Source: DATFQE01 sp963733845 (GTDB lineage: Bacteria > Actinomycetota > Thermoleophilia > Gaiellales > Gaiellaceae). Taken from it: 64,000 nucleotides of DNA. Below, in pieces: positions 9,857-17,941 of this stretch. The DNA is taken from positions 1-64,000 of the forward strand of contig CAVTEM010000012.1 in the NCBI GenBank assembly GCA_963733845.1. The letters are read 5' to 3'. Position 1 is the first letter of the stretch; each line of letters starts with the position of its first letter. The position numbers and the translations under genes were made by a program. The notes beneath the pieces were generated by a model. The model worked only from the letters and a program-made list of their open reading frames with translations, did no database searches and had not been told where the DNA came from.

Positions 9857-11050
9857 TCAGCCCGGAACGCGGTAGAGCACGCCGGCGCGATTGTCCGCCA
9901 GCCAGGCCGCCCGCTCGTCGGCCACGAGGCCGTGCACGTCGAGCCGGCCGGAAGCAATCCCGACCGGGGCGGCGCTGCCGGCGCGGATCCGGAACAACCG
10001 GCCCATGGTCGGGAAGCCGGACTGGTCGACCGCAGCGGTGCGGGCCGGCACCCAGATCGTGTCTCCGCCGGCGACGACGTCGATCCCGCTCGCGTCCACG
10101 TCGATCGTGTCGAGGACGGCTCCCGTGCTCTCGCTCACGCGCACGAGGTCGGTTCCGCGGCCCGTCACCCACAGCGAGCCGGCCGCGCGAACGAGACGCT
10201 CCGGTGCGTCTCCGGGCAGCGTCGTGAGCCTGCGCGCCCGGCGTGAGGCCGTGTCGATCCGAACGAGACCTCGGTCGCGATGGTTCACGACCCAGGCGGT
10301 GTCGCCGGCGAACGCGAGGTCGGAGGGGCCGTCGCCGACGTCGATCCGGTCGGTCACGCCGCCGGTCGGGTCGATTCGAAGCACCTGGCCCCTGCCGTCG
10401 TCGGCGACCCACACGGCGTTCGGACCTACCCAGACGTTGTAGGCCTTGCCCGCACCCAGGGGGATCGTGCGGACGATCGCGTTGCGGGCGGGGTCGATCC
10501 GGTACAGGTTCGACCGCTGGGAGTCGAGCACCCAGACCGCGCCGAGCCCCGCAGCCACCGCGTAGGCCTCGGCGGCTCCCCGCAGCGCGATGCGCGCACG
10601 CACCGCCCCGGTCGCAGGGTCGATGCGGAGCACGCGGGCCTCGTGCCGGCACGCGACCCACAGCGAGCCGGAGCCCAGCGCGAGCGTCATCACCGGCCAG
10701 AACTCGCCCGCTGCCGCACAGACGGCGTAGGGCTTCGCGCCCGAAAGGCGCGCGGGACGAACGGAGACCGAGCCCGTGCCCGCGACTCTGCCTCCGGCGA
10801 GGATCCGGTAGCGCCACGCGCCGGCTCGCGGCAGGACGAAGCGGAGAGCTCCCCGCCGCGCCGAGGCCGTCACGCGCGTGGCGCCGCGTGCGAAGACCAC
10901 GCGCACCGCGCCGTCGGCGCCTCGCACCGTCGCCGTCGAGGGGGCTCCGGCGACGACGCCGACGTCGGGCAAGGCCAGCCTCGCGCGCACGGCCGCGTCG
11001 CCGGAGCCGACGGCGAGGACGAGCAGGAGGGCGAGAGCGAGGCGCGCCAT
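9857..11050 (-). CDS. secreted beta-propeller protein (streptogramin-lyase/NHL-like repeats)
   Basis: 397 residues. A signal peptide (MARLALALLLVLAVGSGDA) is followed by a ~85-residue beta-rich domain and then six or seven ~40-residue blades built on VLRIDPATGAV-like strands with G(S)LWV or AVWVAD turns. This resembles Vgb-type/NHL propellers found in exported actinobacterial proteins and kinase sensor domains. No lyase catalytic set can be verified, so an extracytoplasmic binding or sensing role is more likely than enzymatic activity. It lies downstream of the sigma/anti-sigma-like pair, separated by the inverted-repeat element at 11091-11176. Confidence 0.7.
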   Translation of the reverse strand: MARLALALLLVLAVGSGDAAVRARLALPDVGVVAGAPSTATVRGADGAVRVVFARGATRVTASARRGALRFVLPRAGAWRYRILAGGRVAGTGSVSVRPARLSGAKPYAVCAAAGEFWPVMTLALGSGSLWVACRHEARVLRIDPATGAVRARIALRGAAEAYAVAAGLGAVWVLDSQRSNLYRIDPARNAIVRTIPLGAGKAYNVWVGPNAVWVADDGRGQVLRIDPTGGVTDRIDVGDGPSDLAFAGDTAWVVNHRDRGLVRIDTASRRARRLTTLPGDAPERLVRAAGSLWVTGRGTDLVRVSESTGAVLDTIDVDASGIDVVAGGDTIWVPARTAAVDQSGFPTMGRLFRIRAGSAAPVGIASGRLDVHGLVADERAAWLADNRAGVLYRVPG

Positions 11051-11090
11051 CCCCCTCTCTACACCGCCACGCGGTCGGAGCGATCCCTAG

Positions 11091-11176
11091 TAGGAGGGTT
11101 TGACGAAATAGCGTCTGTGTCGCCGGGCCGCGCTGCTCGCCCCCGACGACGAGCGCCATTCCGCCAAACCCTCCTA
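11091..11176. repeat. 86-bp element bounded by perfect 12-bp inverted repeats
   Basis: TAGGAGGGTTTG at 11091-11102 is repeated inverted as CAAACCCTCCTA at 11165-11176 with 62 bases between. The right arm supplies the TAG stop of the gene at 11174-11887. It could be a MITE-like insertion or a long-stem terminator for the leftward transcript; there is no T run. Confidence 0.6.
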
Positions 11177-11887
11177 GCGGAGCGAGCGGGCGATCTCCTG
11201 CGCCTCGGGCCTGGTGAGCCGGGCCTCGAGCCTGTAGGTCAGCTCGTCGCGCACCCACACGAGAGCGGGCGCGCTCAGGCGGAACCGCTCCTCGAGCCCG
11301 CCCCCGCCGAGCCGCTGGTAGCCGAGCGCGTGGGCGCGCGGGATCCACATCGCGCGGGCCCCCGCCACGCCCGTGTGCTCCATGCGGGCGGTCATCGGCA
11401 GCACCTTCCAGTAGCGCAGGGCCTCCGAGCGCCACTGGCTCAGGATCAGGCGCGGCTGCTCGAGCGAGCCGTACACCAGCGTCACCATCACGTCCGGCCG
11501 GCGCTGGAGCAGCACGGCGTCCGGTGGGCCGAGCCGCTCGGGCACGAGCACGGGAAACGGGGCCGCCTCGCGGGCCGCCGCCAGCGTCACGGGGCGGCCG
11601 GGAAGCGGCCCGGCCCTGACGGCGGCCGGAGGCGGAAGCTCTCGGCGCTCGACGCCCACCCCGCCGATTCGGAGCCAGTCGAGGAACGACGTGCGCGCGG
11701 CCGGCACCGCGACCGCCGCCACCAGCGCGAGCGCAACCAGCGCCGCCGCCAGGAGCAACGGCCGGCGGCGACGGCGGCGGGTGGCCAGACGCAGGACCCT
11801 GATCTCGACTGCGGCGTCGATCCCGGGCGTGACCGGGAAGACCTCCGTCGGGTCGATCTGCGCCAGCAGCCGCTCGAGGTCGGTCAT
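11174..11887 (-). CDS. membrane-anchored partner of the adjacent ECF sigma factor (anti-sigma-like)
   Basis: 237 residues: a short cytoplasmic N-terminus (~40 residues, ending in an arginine run), one membrane segment at about 43-63, and an extracytoplasmic domain of ~170 residues (contains PVLVPERLGPPDAVLL, DUF4367-like in flavour). The gene overlaps the sigma factor by ATGA (11884-11887), the usual arrangement for a sigma/anti-sigma pair. The N-terminal part is too short for a classic HxxxCxxC zinc anti-sigma domain and has no cysteines, so an anti-sigma function is inferred from context only. The stop codon lies inside the inverted repeat. Confidence 0.6.
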   Translation of the reverse strand: MTDLERLLAQIDPTEVFPVTPGIDAAVEIRVLRLATRRRRRRPLLLAAALVALALVAAVAVPAARTSFLDWLRIGGVGVERRELPPPAAVRAGPLPGRPVTLAAAREAAPFPVLVPERLGPPDAVLLQRRPDVMVTLVYGSLEQPRLILSQWRSEALRYWKVLPMTARMEHTGVAGARAMWIPRAHALGYQRLGGGGLEERFRLSAPALVWVRDELTYRLEARLTRPEAQEIARSLR

Positions 11888-12480
11888 TCGACCCGCTCCA
11901 GCTCGGCCCGCAGGTGCGCCAGGGCGCGGAACAGCCGCGATTTGACGGTGCCGACCGGAAGACCGAGCGAGCTCGCGGCCTCCTCGTCGGTCAGTCCGAC
12001 GACGAACTTCGCCAGCACGACGCGCTGCTCCTCGACGCGCAACCGCGCCACCAGCCGCAGCGCGTCGGAACGCGCGTCGGACAGGGCGAACGGATCGGGG
12101 GGCGAGGGGGCCGCCTCGCCCCCGAACCCGTCCACCGAGCGAAGCTGGCGCTGCTCGCGCCGGACTCGCGAGCGGACGCGGTTGCGGGCGTCGTTCGCGA
12201 CGATCTCCAACAACCAGGGCCGAAACGGCCGCTGCTCGTCGAACCGGCCGAGCGCCGCGAACGCCTTCACGAACCCGTCCTGCGCCGACTCCTCGGCGTC
12301 CTCGGCCGAGCCCGTGACGAGATATGCAGTCCGGAATGCCAGCGTCTGATACCTCCTGACGAGCTCCGAGTAAGCCGCGACGTCGGCACGCTTCGCCCTC
12401 CGAACGAGCTCGACTTCCGCTAGTGGCCGGCCCTCCACTGCTGCCTTGTCTACACCGCGGAGGGGTCGGACCGTTTCCAC
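11884..12480 (-). CDS. RNA polymerase sigma factor, ECF subfamily
   Basis: 198 residues. Region 2 (about 30-100) shows YSELVRRYQTLAFRTAYLVTGSAEDAEESAQDGFVKAF in pieces, with RPFRPWLLEIVANDARNRVR; region 4 (about 140-190) shows GLTDEEAASSLGLPVGTVKSRLFRAL, the helix-turn-helix for the -35 element. There is no third domain. GTG 12480 is taken as the start; GTG 12438 is an alternative that sits closer to the conserved region. It is the first gene of a minus-strand unit with its membrane partner, and divergent from ppx with 23 bases between starts. Confidence 0.9.
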   Translation of the reverse strand: METVRPLRGVDKAAVEGRPLAEVELVRRAKRADVAAYSELVRRYQTLAFRTAYLVTGSAEDAEESAQDGFVKAFAALGRFDEQRPFRPWLLEIVANDARNRVRSRVRREQRQLRSVDGFGGEAAPSPPDPFALSDARSDALRLVARLRVEEQRVVLAKFVVGLTDEEAASSLGLPVGTVKSRLFRALAHLRAELERVE

Positions 12481-12503
12481 GACATGGCTATCGTGGCCAC
12501 GCC

Positions 12504-13436
12504 ATGCGTGTCGCCGCGGTCGACCTCGGAACCCACACCACCCGCCTCCTCGTCGCCGACGTGGAGGACGGTCGCATCGACGAGATCGAGCGCGACCTGC
12601 AGTTCACGAAGCTCGGCGAGGGCGTCGACCGGCGCCACAAGCTCCTGCCCCTCCCGATCGCCCGCGTGCGCAACTGCCTGTCCGACTACCGCCGTCGGAT
12701 CGAGGAGCTCGGCGCCGAGCGGACGCTCGCGGTGGGGACGAGTGCGATCCGCGACGCCGAGAACGGCGAGGCGTTCCTGGGCGAGATCGAGTGGAGCTAC
12801 GGCTTCGCGACCCGCCTCCTCACGGGCGACGAGGAGGGGCGGCTCACGTTCCGCGGCGCGACCTCGGGCCGCGACGTCGGTGACGAGACGCTCGTCGTCG
12901 ACATCGGCGGAGGCTCGACCGAGCTCGTCACCGGTGACGGCTTCCAGGTCAGCCTCGACATCGGCTCCGTGCGGCTGACCGAGCGCTTCCTCCACTCCGA
13001 CCCTCCCACCCGGGAGGAGCTCGACGCCGCCGCCGGGCACGTTCGGGCCGCGCTGCCGCCCGCGCTCGAGCACGACGGGGCGATCGGCGTCGCCGGGACG
13101 ATCACGCAGCTGGCCGCGCTCGACCTCGGGCTCGAGGTGTACGACTCCGACCGGGTCCACGGCCACAGGATCCCCTCCCCGGCCGCGCGCGGATTGCTCG
13201 ACGGCCTCGCCTCTCTCCCAACCGAGGAGCGGAAGAACGTCCCGGCGCTCGAGCCCGAGCGCGCGCCGGTGATCGTCGCGGGCGCGCTGATCCTGCACGA
13301 GCTGCTGGAGTGGAGCGGCCTCGAGGCGATCGAGGCCAGCGAGCACGACCTGCTCCACGGCGCCGCGCTCGAGGCTGCGCAACTGCCCGCCCCGGTCGAG
13401 GGCGAGGCTCCGCCCGGCGCCTACACCTGCTGCTGA
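12504..13436 (+). CDS. ppx: exopolyphosphatase / Ppx-GppA family phosphatase
   Basis: 310 residues with the actin-like ATPase fold: phosphate-1 loop DLGTHTTRLLVADV at the N-terminus, AVGTSAIRDAENGEAFL, phosphate-2 loop VVDIGGGSTELVTG near residue 135, and GVAGTITQLAALDLG. These define the Ppx/GppA family that hydrolyses polyphosphate or pppGpp. It is of the short single-unit actinobacterial type (~310 residues), lacking the C-terminal HD-like domain of E. coli Ppx. ATG 12504 matches the family N-terminus (MRVAAVDLGT); earlier in-frame codons would run into the sigma-factor gene. The next gene starts 16 bases after the stop. Confidence 0.9.
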   Translation: MRVAAVDLGTHTTRLLVADVEDGRIDEIERDLQFTKLGEGVDRRHKLLPLPIARVRNCLSDYRRRIEELGAERTLAVGTSAIRDAENGEAFLGEIEWSYGFATRLLTGDEEGRLTFRGATSGRDVGDETLVVDIGGGSTELVTGDGFQVSLDIGSVRLTERFLHSDPPTREELDAAAGHVRAALPPALEHDGAIGVAGTITQLAALDLGLEVYDSDRVHGHRIPSPAARGLLDGLASLPTEERKNVPALEPERAPVIVAGALILHELLEWSGLEAIEASEHDLLHGAALEAAQLPAPVEGEAPPGAYTCC

Positions 13437-13452
13437 CGACTAGGCTCGGGCC

Positions 13453-13842
13453 ATGGGCTTTCGCGTCGTCTCTCCCGACCGCCTCAGCTGGACGACACGG
13501 CCCCACGAGCCCGGCGAGCCGCCCCGCCACGTCGCCGAGCTGAGCGAGCTCGCGGGCTTCTCGATGATCCGCGCGAACCTGTGGCGCTACGAGCCCGGCG
13601 CGAAAGGCCGCCGCCACAGGCACCCGCACCAGGACGAGACCTTCGTCGTGCTCGCGGGGACGCTCTCGATGTACCTCGGCGAACCGCCCAAGCGCCACGA
13701 CGTGCCCACCCGCGGGCTGATCCACGTGGAGGCGGGCACGCCGCTGCAGTCCGTGAACCACGGCGACGAGGAGCTCGTCGTCTACGCCTACGGCACCCCG
13801 CCCGAGAGCGAGCACGCCGAGATCCTCGACTCCGCCATCTAG
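13453..13842 (+). CDS. cupin-domain protein
   Basis: 129 residues forming one small beta-barrel cupin: motif 1 (YEPGAKGRRHRHPHQDETFVVLAG, in two pieces with metal-ligand type histidines and glutamate) and motif 2 (PTRGLIHVEAGTPLQSVNHG). Likely binds a metal ion. The small stand-alone type occurs in sugar isomerases, dioxygenases and sensors, so the substrate is unknown. It follows ppx by 16 bases and is probably co-transcribed. Confidence 0.8.
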   Translation: MGFRVVSPDRLSWTTRPHEPGEPPRHVAELSELAGFSMIRANLWRYEPGAKGRRHRHPHQDETFVVLAGTLSMYLGEPPKRHDVPTRGLIHVEAGTPLQSVNHGDEELVVYAYGTPPESEHAEILDSAI

Positions 13843-13855
13843 CGGCGCTTCGGCG

Positions 13856-14607
13856 CTACTTTTCGGTGGCTGCCGCCGCTGAGGAAGCCGTGCGCGCCTG
13901 CGTCGGCTGACTTCGGCCGGCGGAATCGTACGGAAGCGTGCGAAGCCCTCGGCGTGGAGCTCGTCGGCGATGTACTTCGCGGGGTTGCCCTTCGGCTCGG
14001 AGGCGATCGTGATGTCGTTCTTCTTCAGCCGGTCGTAGATCGGCTTCCAGCGGGCGGCGACGGACTCGTACAGCTCGTCGTGGTAGTGGATGACGTGGCC
14101 GCACTCGTGGGTGATCCCGTAGGCGCCGAGCTGCACGCCGTGGGCCGTGCGGCCGCCGCTCTTCCCGCGCCTCGCGGCCGAAGAGGAGGTCGGCGCACTG
14201 AACCTTCGTGGACGAGCCGTCGCCGACCACCTCGGTGAGCGCGTCGTCGTCCGGCCGGGCCGCGATCGAACCGACGCGGACGAACTCCGTGCCCTTACCC
14301 CCTTCGGCTCGCCCGCGCTGAGCAGGCCGAGCGCCGTCTTGAGATCGGTCAGATCGAGATCCGACCACGAGCCGCGGACGGAGACGGAGAAGCTGGACGT
14401 GATGTCGTCCTTCAGCCCGAGCTCGACGGCGTCACTCGCCCTCGGCGAGACCCACTCCGCGTCGTCGCGCTGGAGCAGCCGGGCGACCGCCGCGTTGCCC
14501 GCGTGGCGGGCGACCTCGAGCATGCGCTCGTGCGGTACCTCGGCTCCCGGTTCCACCTTCGACCGCTCGGGGGCCGCGACCTCACGCTCGACGGCGTGCT
14601 CGTTCAC
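13856..14607 (-). pseudogene. zinc-metallopeptidase-like protein with eCIS-type GNxAVxRLLQR motif (frameshifted)
   Basis: Three frames must be joined. The start (14607) encodes a charged N-terminus and then RHAGNAAVARLLQRD at about residues 35-50, the short motif found in DUF4157-type proteins linked to extracellular contractile injection systems and related secreted toxins. A middle section (EFVRVGSIAARPDDDALTEV, then GREARE) is read in a second frame at 14160-14300. The end returns to the first frame with YGITHECGHVIHYHDELYES, an HExxH zinc site, then KPIYDRLKKNDI and YIADELHAEGFARFR. The stop at 13856 needs one more frame change. No other eCIS gene (sheath, tube, baseplate) is in the window. 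Function otherwise unknown. Confidence 0.6.
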
Positions 14608-14640
14608 CCAGCCGATTGTCCCACCCGTCGGAGCGGAGAG

Positions 14641-16488
14641 CTAGACCGCTTCTTCCGAGACGGGCTCGTCCTCCGCGAGCCGGCGCTGCAGGACGCTGCG
14701 CGAGAGCACGCCGACGAGCCGGCCGCCGTCGACCACCGGCACCCGCTCGGCGTCCTTGTCCTCCAGGAAGCGGAACGCCTCCTCGATCGGCTGGTCGGAC
14801 TCGACCGTCCACCACGGCTCCTCCGCGATCTCACCGAGCGTCGTCTTGCGCGGGTCGCGGCCGGACGCGATCACCTCGCGCACGAGCGTCTTGCGGGTCA
14901 CCACGCCGAGCAGACGCCCGTCCTCGCAGACGTAGACGGCCCGCACCTCGGTGCGCGAGAGCAGCTCGCCGGCCTCCTGAGCGGTCGCCGAGACGTCGAG
15001 CGTCCTCGGCTCGGTGACCATCGCCTCGCGCACGAGCGTCACCGGCCGTCTCCGATGCGGGCCGCGCTCGCCAGCCGTGAAACGCCCGCATCGCAAGGAC
15101 GCAGGGAGCGTTCGTAGCCGGAGGCTACGGGCGCGACTGAGGACGCGGCGAGGCGGAGCGTTGCAGCGCCCTGGCGGGCCCGGCCCGTAGCGGAGGCGGC
15201 CGAGATCAGGGATCCCTCGCGACTCGAGCGCGCCCGCAACCTCGCGGATCGCGCCTGCCAGGGCGGCGTGGCGCAGCGTGATCTTCTGCTCGGCGGAGAG
15301 GTCCCACACGCGGTCGAAGGCGTCGTGCATCTTGTCGGCGAGCTTGTGCCGGATCTCGCGCCGGTCCCAGAAGAGCCGCCCGAGATCCTGGACCCACTCG
15401 AAGTACGAGACCGTGACGCCGCCGGCGTTCGTGAGGATGTCCGGCAGCACGATGATGCCGCGCTCGGCGAAGACGGCGTCCGCCTCGATCGAGGTCGGGC
15501 CGTTGGCGCCCTCGGCGATCATCTTCGCGTCGACGCGCGGCGCGTTCTCGCCGTTGAGCTGATCCTCGAGGGCGGCGAGCACGAGGATGTCGCACGGCAG
15601 CTCGAGCAGCTCCTCGTTCGTCACGTGCTCGGCGCGCGGATAGCCCTCGAGCGAGCCGTTCTCCTCGATCCAGGCATCGACGTCGGCGAGGTCGAGGCCG
15701 CCCTCCGCGTAGACGCCACCCGAGATGTCCGAAACCACCAGCACGGGCGAGCCGTGGCCGGCGAGCTCGTGCGCGGCGACGCCGCCGACGTTGCCGTAGC
15801 CCTGCACGACGCACCGCTGGTCGGCGAGGTTCCAGCCGAGCCTTTGGCACGCCCGCTCGACCACCATCACCACGCCGGCTCCGGTCGCCTCGCTGCGGAA
15901 GACCGAGCCGCCGACCGAGATCGGCTTACCGGTCACGATCTCCGGCACGGCGTAGCCGACCTGCATCGAGTACGTGTCCATGATCCAGGCCATCGTCTGC
16001 GCGTTGGTCGCCATGTCCGGAGCGGGGATGTCCTCGTCGGGGCCGATCACGCGCAGGAGCTCGGTCGTCATCCGGCGCGTGAGCCGCTCGACCTCGGTCG
16101 GCGAGAGCTCGCGCGGGTTGCAGCGGACGCCGCCCTTCGCGCCCCCGTAGGGCAGGCGCAGGAGCGCGCACTTCCACGTCATCCACATCGCGAGGGCGGT
16201 GCACTCGCCGAGCGAGACGTGGGCGTCGTAGCGGATGCCGCCCTTGGTCGGGCCGAGCACGGTCGAGTGCTGCACGCGGTAGGCCGGGAACATGCGCAGG
16301 TCGCCCGTGTCGAGCCGCACGGGAACGCTGACCATCGTCGCGCGCTCGGGGTAGCGGAGCCGCTCGGCGACCGACGGACTGACCTCGGCGTGGTCCAGGG
16401 CCTGCTCGAACTGCGAGACGGCCGTCCGGAAGAGCGGCGAATCCCACTCGAGCGGCTCCTGGACGAGCGTCTCGTCGACCTTGGCCAC
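14641..16488 (-). CDS. gdhA: Glu/Leu/Phe/Val dehydrogenase (glutamate dehydrogenase) open in frame into a CBS-domain pair
   Basis: Residues 1-425 are a complete glutamate-type dehydrogenase: KGGIRY, the catalytic-lysine segment GGAKGGVRCNP, PAPDMATN, the Rossmann GYGNVGG, and DILTNAGGVTVSYFEWVQ. It interconverts glutamate and 2-oxoglutarate with NAD(P). Normal family members end just after REVAGALESRGI. Here the frame continues through ~60 arginine/proline-rich residues encoded by structured DNA (15051-15193) into two CBS domains (REAMVTEPRTLDVSATAQEA; VPVVDGGRLVGVLSRSVL). One missing base at ATCCCTGATC (about 15207) would give the usual ending IP-stop, and GTG 15042 would start a separate 133-residue CBS protein. 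So this is either a real fusion or two genes joined by an indel; I favour two genes. Confidence 0.8.
   Translation of the reverse strand: MAKVDETLVQEPLEWDSPLFRTAVSQFEQALDHAEVSPSVAERLRYPERATMVSVPVRLDTGDLRMFPAYRVQHSTVLGPTKGGIRYDAHVSLGECTALAMWMTWKCALLRLPYGGAKGGVRCNPRELSPTEVERLTRRMTTELLRVIGPDEDIPAPDMATNAQTMAWIMDTYSMQVGYAVPEIVTGKPISVGGSVFRSEATGAGVVMVVERACQRLGWNLADQRCVVQGYGNVGGVAAHELAGHGSPVLVVSDISGGVYAEGGLDLADVDAWIEENGSLEGYPRAEHVTNEELLELPCDILVLAALEDQLNGENAPRVDAKMIAEGANGPTSIEADAVFAERGIIVLPDILTNAGGVTVSYFEWVQDLGRLFWDRREIRHKLADKMHDAFDRVWDLSAEQKITLRHAALAGAIREVAGALESRGIPDLGRLRYGPGPPGRCNAPPRRVLSRARSLRLRTLPASLRCGRFTAGERGPHRRRPVTLVREAMVTEPRTLDVSATAQEAGELLSRTEVRAVYVCEDGRLLGVVTRKTLVREVIASGRDPRKTTLGEIAEEPWWTVESDQPIEEAFRFLEDKDAERVPVVDGGRLVGVLSRSVLQRRLAEDEPVSEEAV
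15051..15193. repeat. cluster of inverted repeats between the dehydrogenase and CBS parts
   Basis: CGATGCGGGC (15053-15062) pairs with GCCCGCATCG (15084-15093); GTAGCC/GGCTAC (15114-15119 and 15123-15128) form a tight hairpin; GCTACGGG (15124-15131) pairs with CCCGTAGC (15184-15191). GGAGCGTT also occurs twice. Such density of structure suggests an intergenic repeat, not coding sequence. Confidence 0.6.
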
Positions 16489-16497
16489 TCTCGAAGT

Positions 16498-16839
16498 CTA
16501 CTCGGGGTGTTGCCCGTTCTCGGGCCGGACGCGGAGCGTCAGATCCGGCTCCACGGCCTCGATTACGACCCGTTCGCCGGCCTCCGCCGGAGCCTCGCTA
16601 CGGGCCTGCCAGAGCTCCCCGGACACGCGCACGTGGCCGTCGGGGTCGAGCCGTCCGCTCGCGACCGCGACCGCGCCCACGAGCGCGTCCACCCCGACCA
16701 CCGACTTGTTCCGCCGACCCCACCAGATCCAGAACCAGATCTCGGCCAGCTCGAAGACGGCCGCGACGACCACGAGCAGCACACCCCACGGCGAGGGGAC
16801 CCAGAGGATCGCCGCGATCAGCGCGAGGACGAGTAACAA
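16498..16839 (-). CDS. NfeD-like membrane protein (short form)
   Basis: 113 residues: two membrane segments close together (about 2-18 and 19-40, the second ending FELAEIWFWIWWGRR), then an OB-fold-like domain of ~65 residues (VVGVDALVGAVAVA, then GHVRVSGELWQARSE and GERVVIEAVEPDLTLRV). This is the layout of short NfeD proteins, which usually partner SPFH/stomatin-like proteins in membrane microdomains; no SPFH gene is in the window. Followed by gdhA 9 bases downstream; its start lies 1 base from the stop of the L,D-transpeptidase, so the three form one minus-strand unit. Confidence 0.75.
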   Translation of the reverse strand: MLLVLALIAAILWVPSPWGVLLVVVAAVFELAEIWFWIWWGRRNKSVVGVDALVGAVAVASGRLDPDGHVRVSGELWQARSEAPAEAGERVVIEAVEPDLTLRVRPENGQHPE

Positions 16840-16840
16840 G

Positions 16841-17785
16841 CTACGTAATAACGACAGGCGTTCCGAGCCCGACCTGCTCGAACAGCCACTCCGCCTCGGG
16901 CACGCGCATGCGGATGCAGCCGTGCGAGGCCGAGTAGCCGATCGAGGCGGCGTCGGGCGTCCCGTGAATGCCGACCGCGGCGGCGTCGAGGCCCATCCAG
17001 CGCGTCCCGAGCGGGTTGCCGGGGCCGGGCGGAATCGGCTTCGCGTCCTTGGCCCACTCGGAGTCCGGCGGGCGCCACCAGGGGTTGCGCTGCTTGTCGA
17101 CGATCCTCCACGTCCCCGACGGCGACGGGTACTGCGCCGACCCGGTGGCCACGCCGAACGTGCGCACCGTCTGTTCGCCCTCGAAGAGCGTGAGCACGTT
17201 CGCGCCGCGCTGGATCACGATCACCGGGCCGAACCCGGCCTTCGTCACGGTCGGCTTCAGCTCGCGGAAGGCGACCTCCAGCGGGCGCCGAACGGTCGAG
17301 TTGAGCCGGTGGACGATCGCGCTCGTCATCCACGCGATGCGCACCTCGCGGCCCGTCTGCTCCTGCGAGATCGAGGGCCGCGCCGAGATGAGCCCTGTGA
17401 GAGCGGCGTCGACCGCGTCGTGGCGATAGCGCTTGTTCAGGGAGCGCACGTAGCGGCGGACCGCCTCGGGGTCGACGCGGACTCCGATCGAGACGGTCTC
17501 GCCGGCGCGGGCGTCGAGCGCCTGCGAGACGGCGCCCTCGACATCCGGCACGGCGCCGAGCTGCGCCGGCGTCCTGGCCCAGCGCTCCTGCCCGAGCGCG
17601 AACCGCACGGGCTTCGCGTAGGCCACGGTGACGCGCCGGAAGGCGATGTGCGGATTCATGCCGCCGACCTTGACACCCTCGATCTTGACCCAGGGCGCGA
17701 TCCGCTTCGGGGGCGGCGAGGCCGCCTCCGCGACGGCGCCCGCGCCCACCAGAGCGACGAGGAACACAACGGCCAGGCGCCTCAT
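16841..17785 (-). CDS. L,D-transpeptidase (YkuD domain), exported
   Basis: 314 residues. The signal peptide MRRLAVVFLVALVGAGAVAEA is followed by a ~140-residue domain resembling the repeated PG-binding_4 type units (FRRVTVAYAKPVRFALG, then VSIGVRVDPEAVRRYVRSL) and a C-terminal YkuD catalytic domain with IHGTPDAASIGYSASHGCIRM. The active-site cysteine is C290 in SHGC. The enzyme forms 3-3 cross-links or attaches proteins to peptidoglycan outside the membrane. ATG 17785 is chosen because it directly opens the signal peptide. Confidence 0.9.
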   Translation of the reverse strand: MRRLAVVFLVALVGAGAVAEAASPPPKRIAPWVKIEGVKVGGMNPHIAFRRVTVAYAKPVRFALGQERWARTPAQLGAVPDVEGAVSQALDARAGETVSIGVRVDPEAVRRYVRSLNKRYRHDAVDAALTGLISARPSISQEQTGREVRIAWMTSAIVHRLNSTVRRPLEVAFRELKPTVTKAGFGPVIVIQRGANVLTLFEGEQTVRTFGVATGSAQYPSPSGTWRIVDKQRNPWWRPPDSEWAKDAKPIPPGPGNPLGTRWMGLDAAAVGIHGTPDAASIGYSASHGCIRMRVPEAEWLFEQVGLGTPVVIT

Positions 17786-17941
17786 GGGCCGGATATTAGG
17801 GACATTTGCGGATGCTTCGCCGCGACCCTGGACAAGCCTTAACCAAACCTTTCCGATCGGCACACCCCGGCGTGACCGTCTGCTGGGAAGCCCGAGGGCA
17901 CAGTGAGCGCGTTCCAGAAAGCAACCGAAAGGATCCGCCAC

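Noticed and set aside
9127..9957. upstream extension of the FAD oxidase frame
   Set aside because: It is overlapped by msrA in another frame with all catalytic motifs.
13102..13855. downstream extension of the metallopeptidase frame
   Set aside because: It overlaps the cupin and ppx genes on the other strand and loses all resemblance to protein families.
15268..16836. 522-codon plus-strand frame
   Set aside because: Opposite glutamate dehydrogenase; no recognisable domain.
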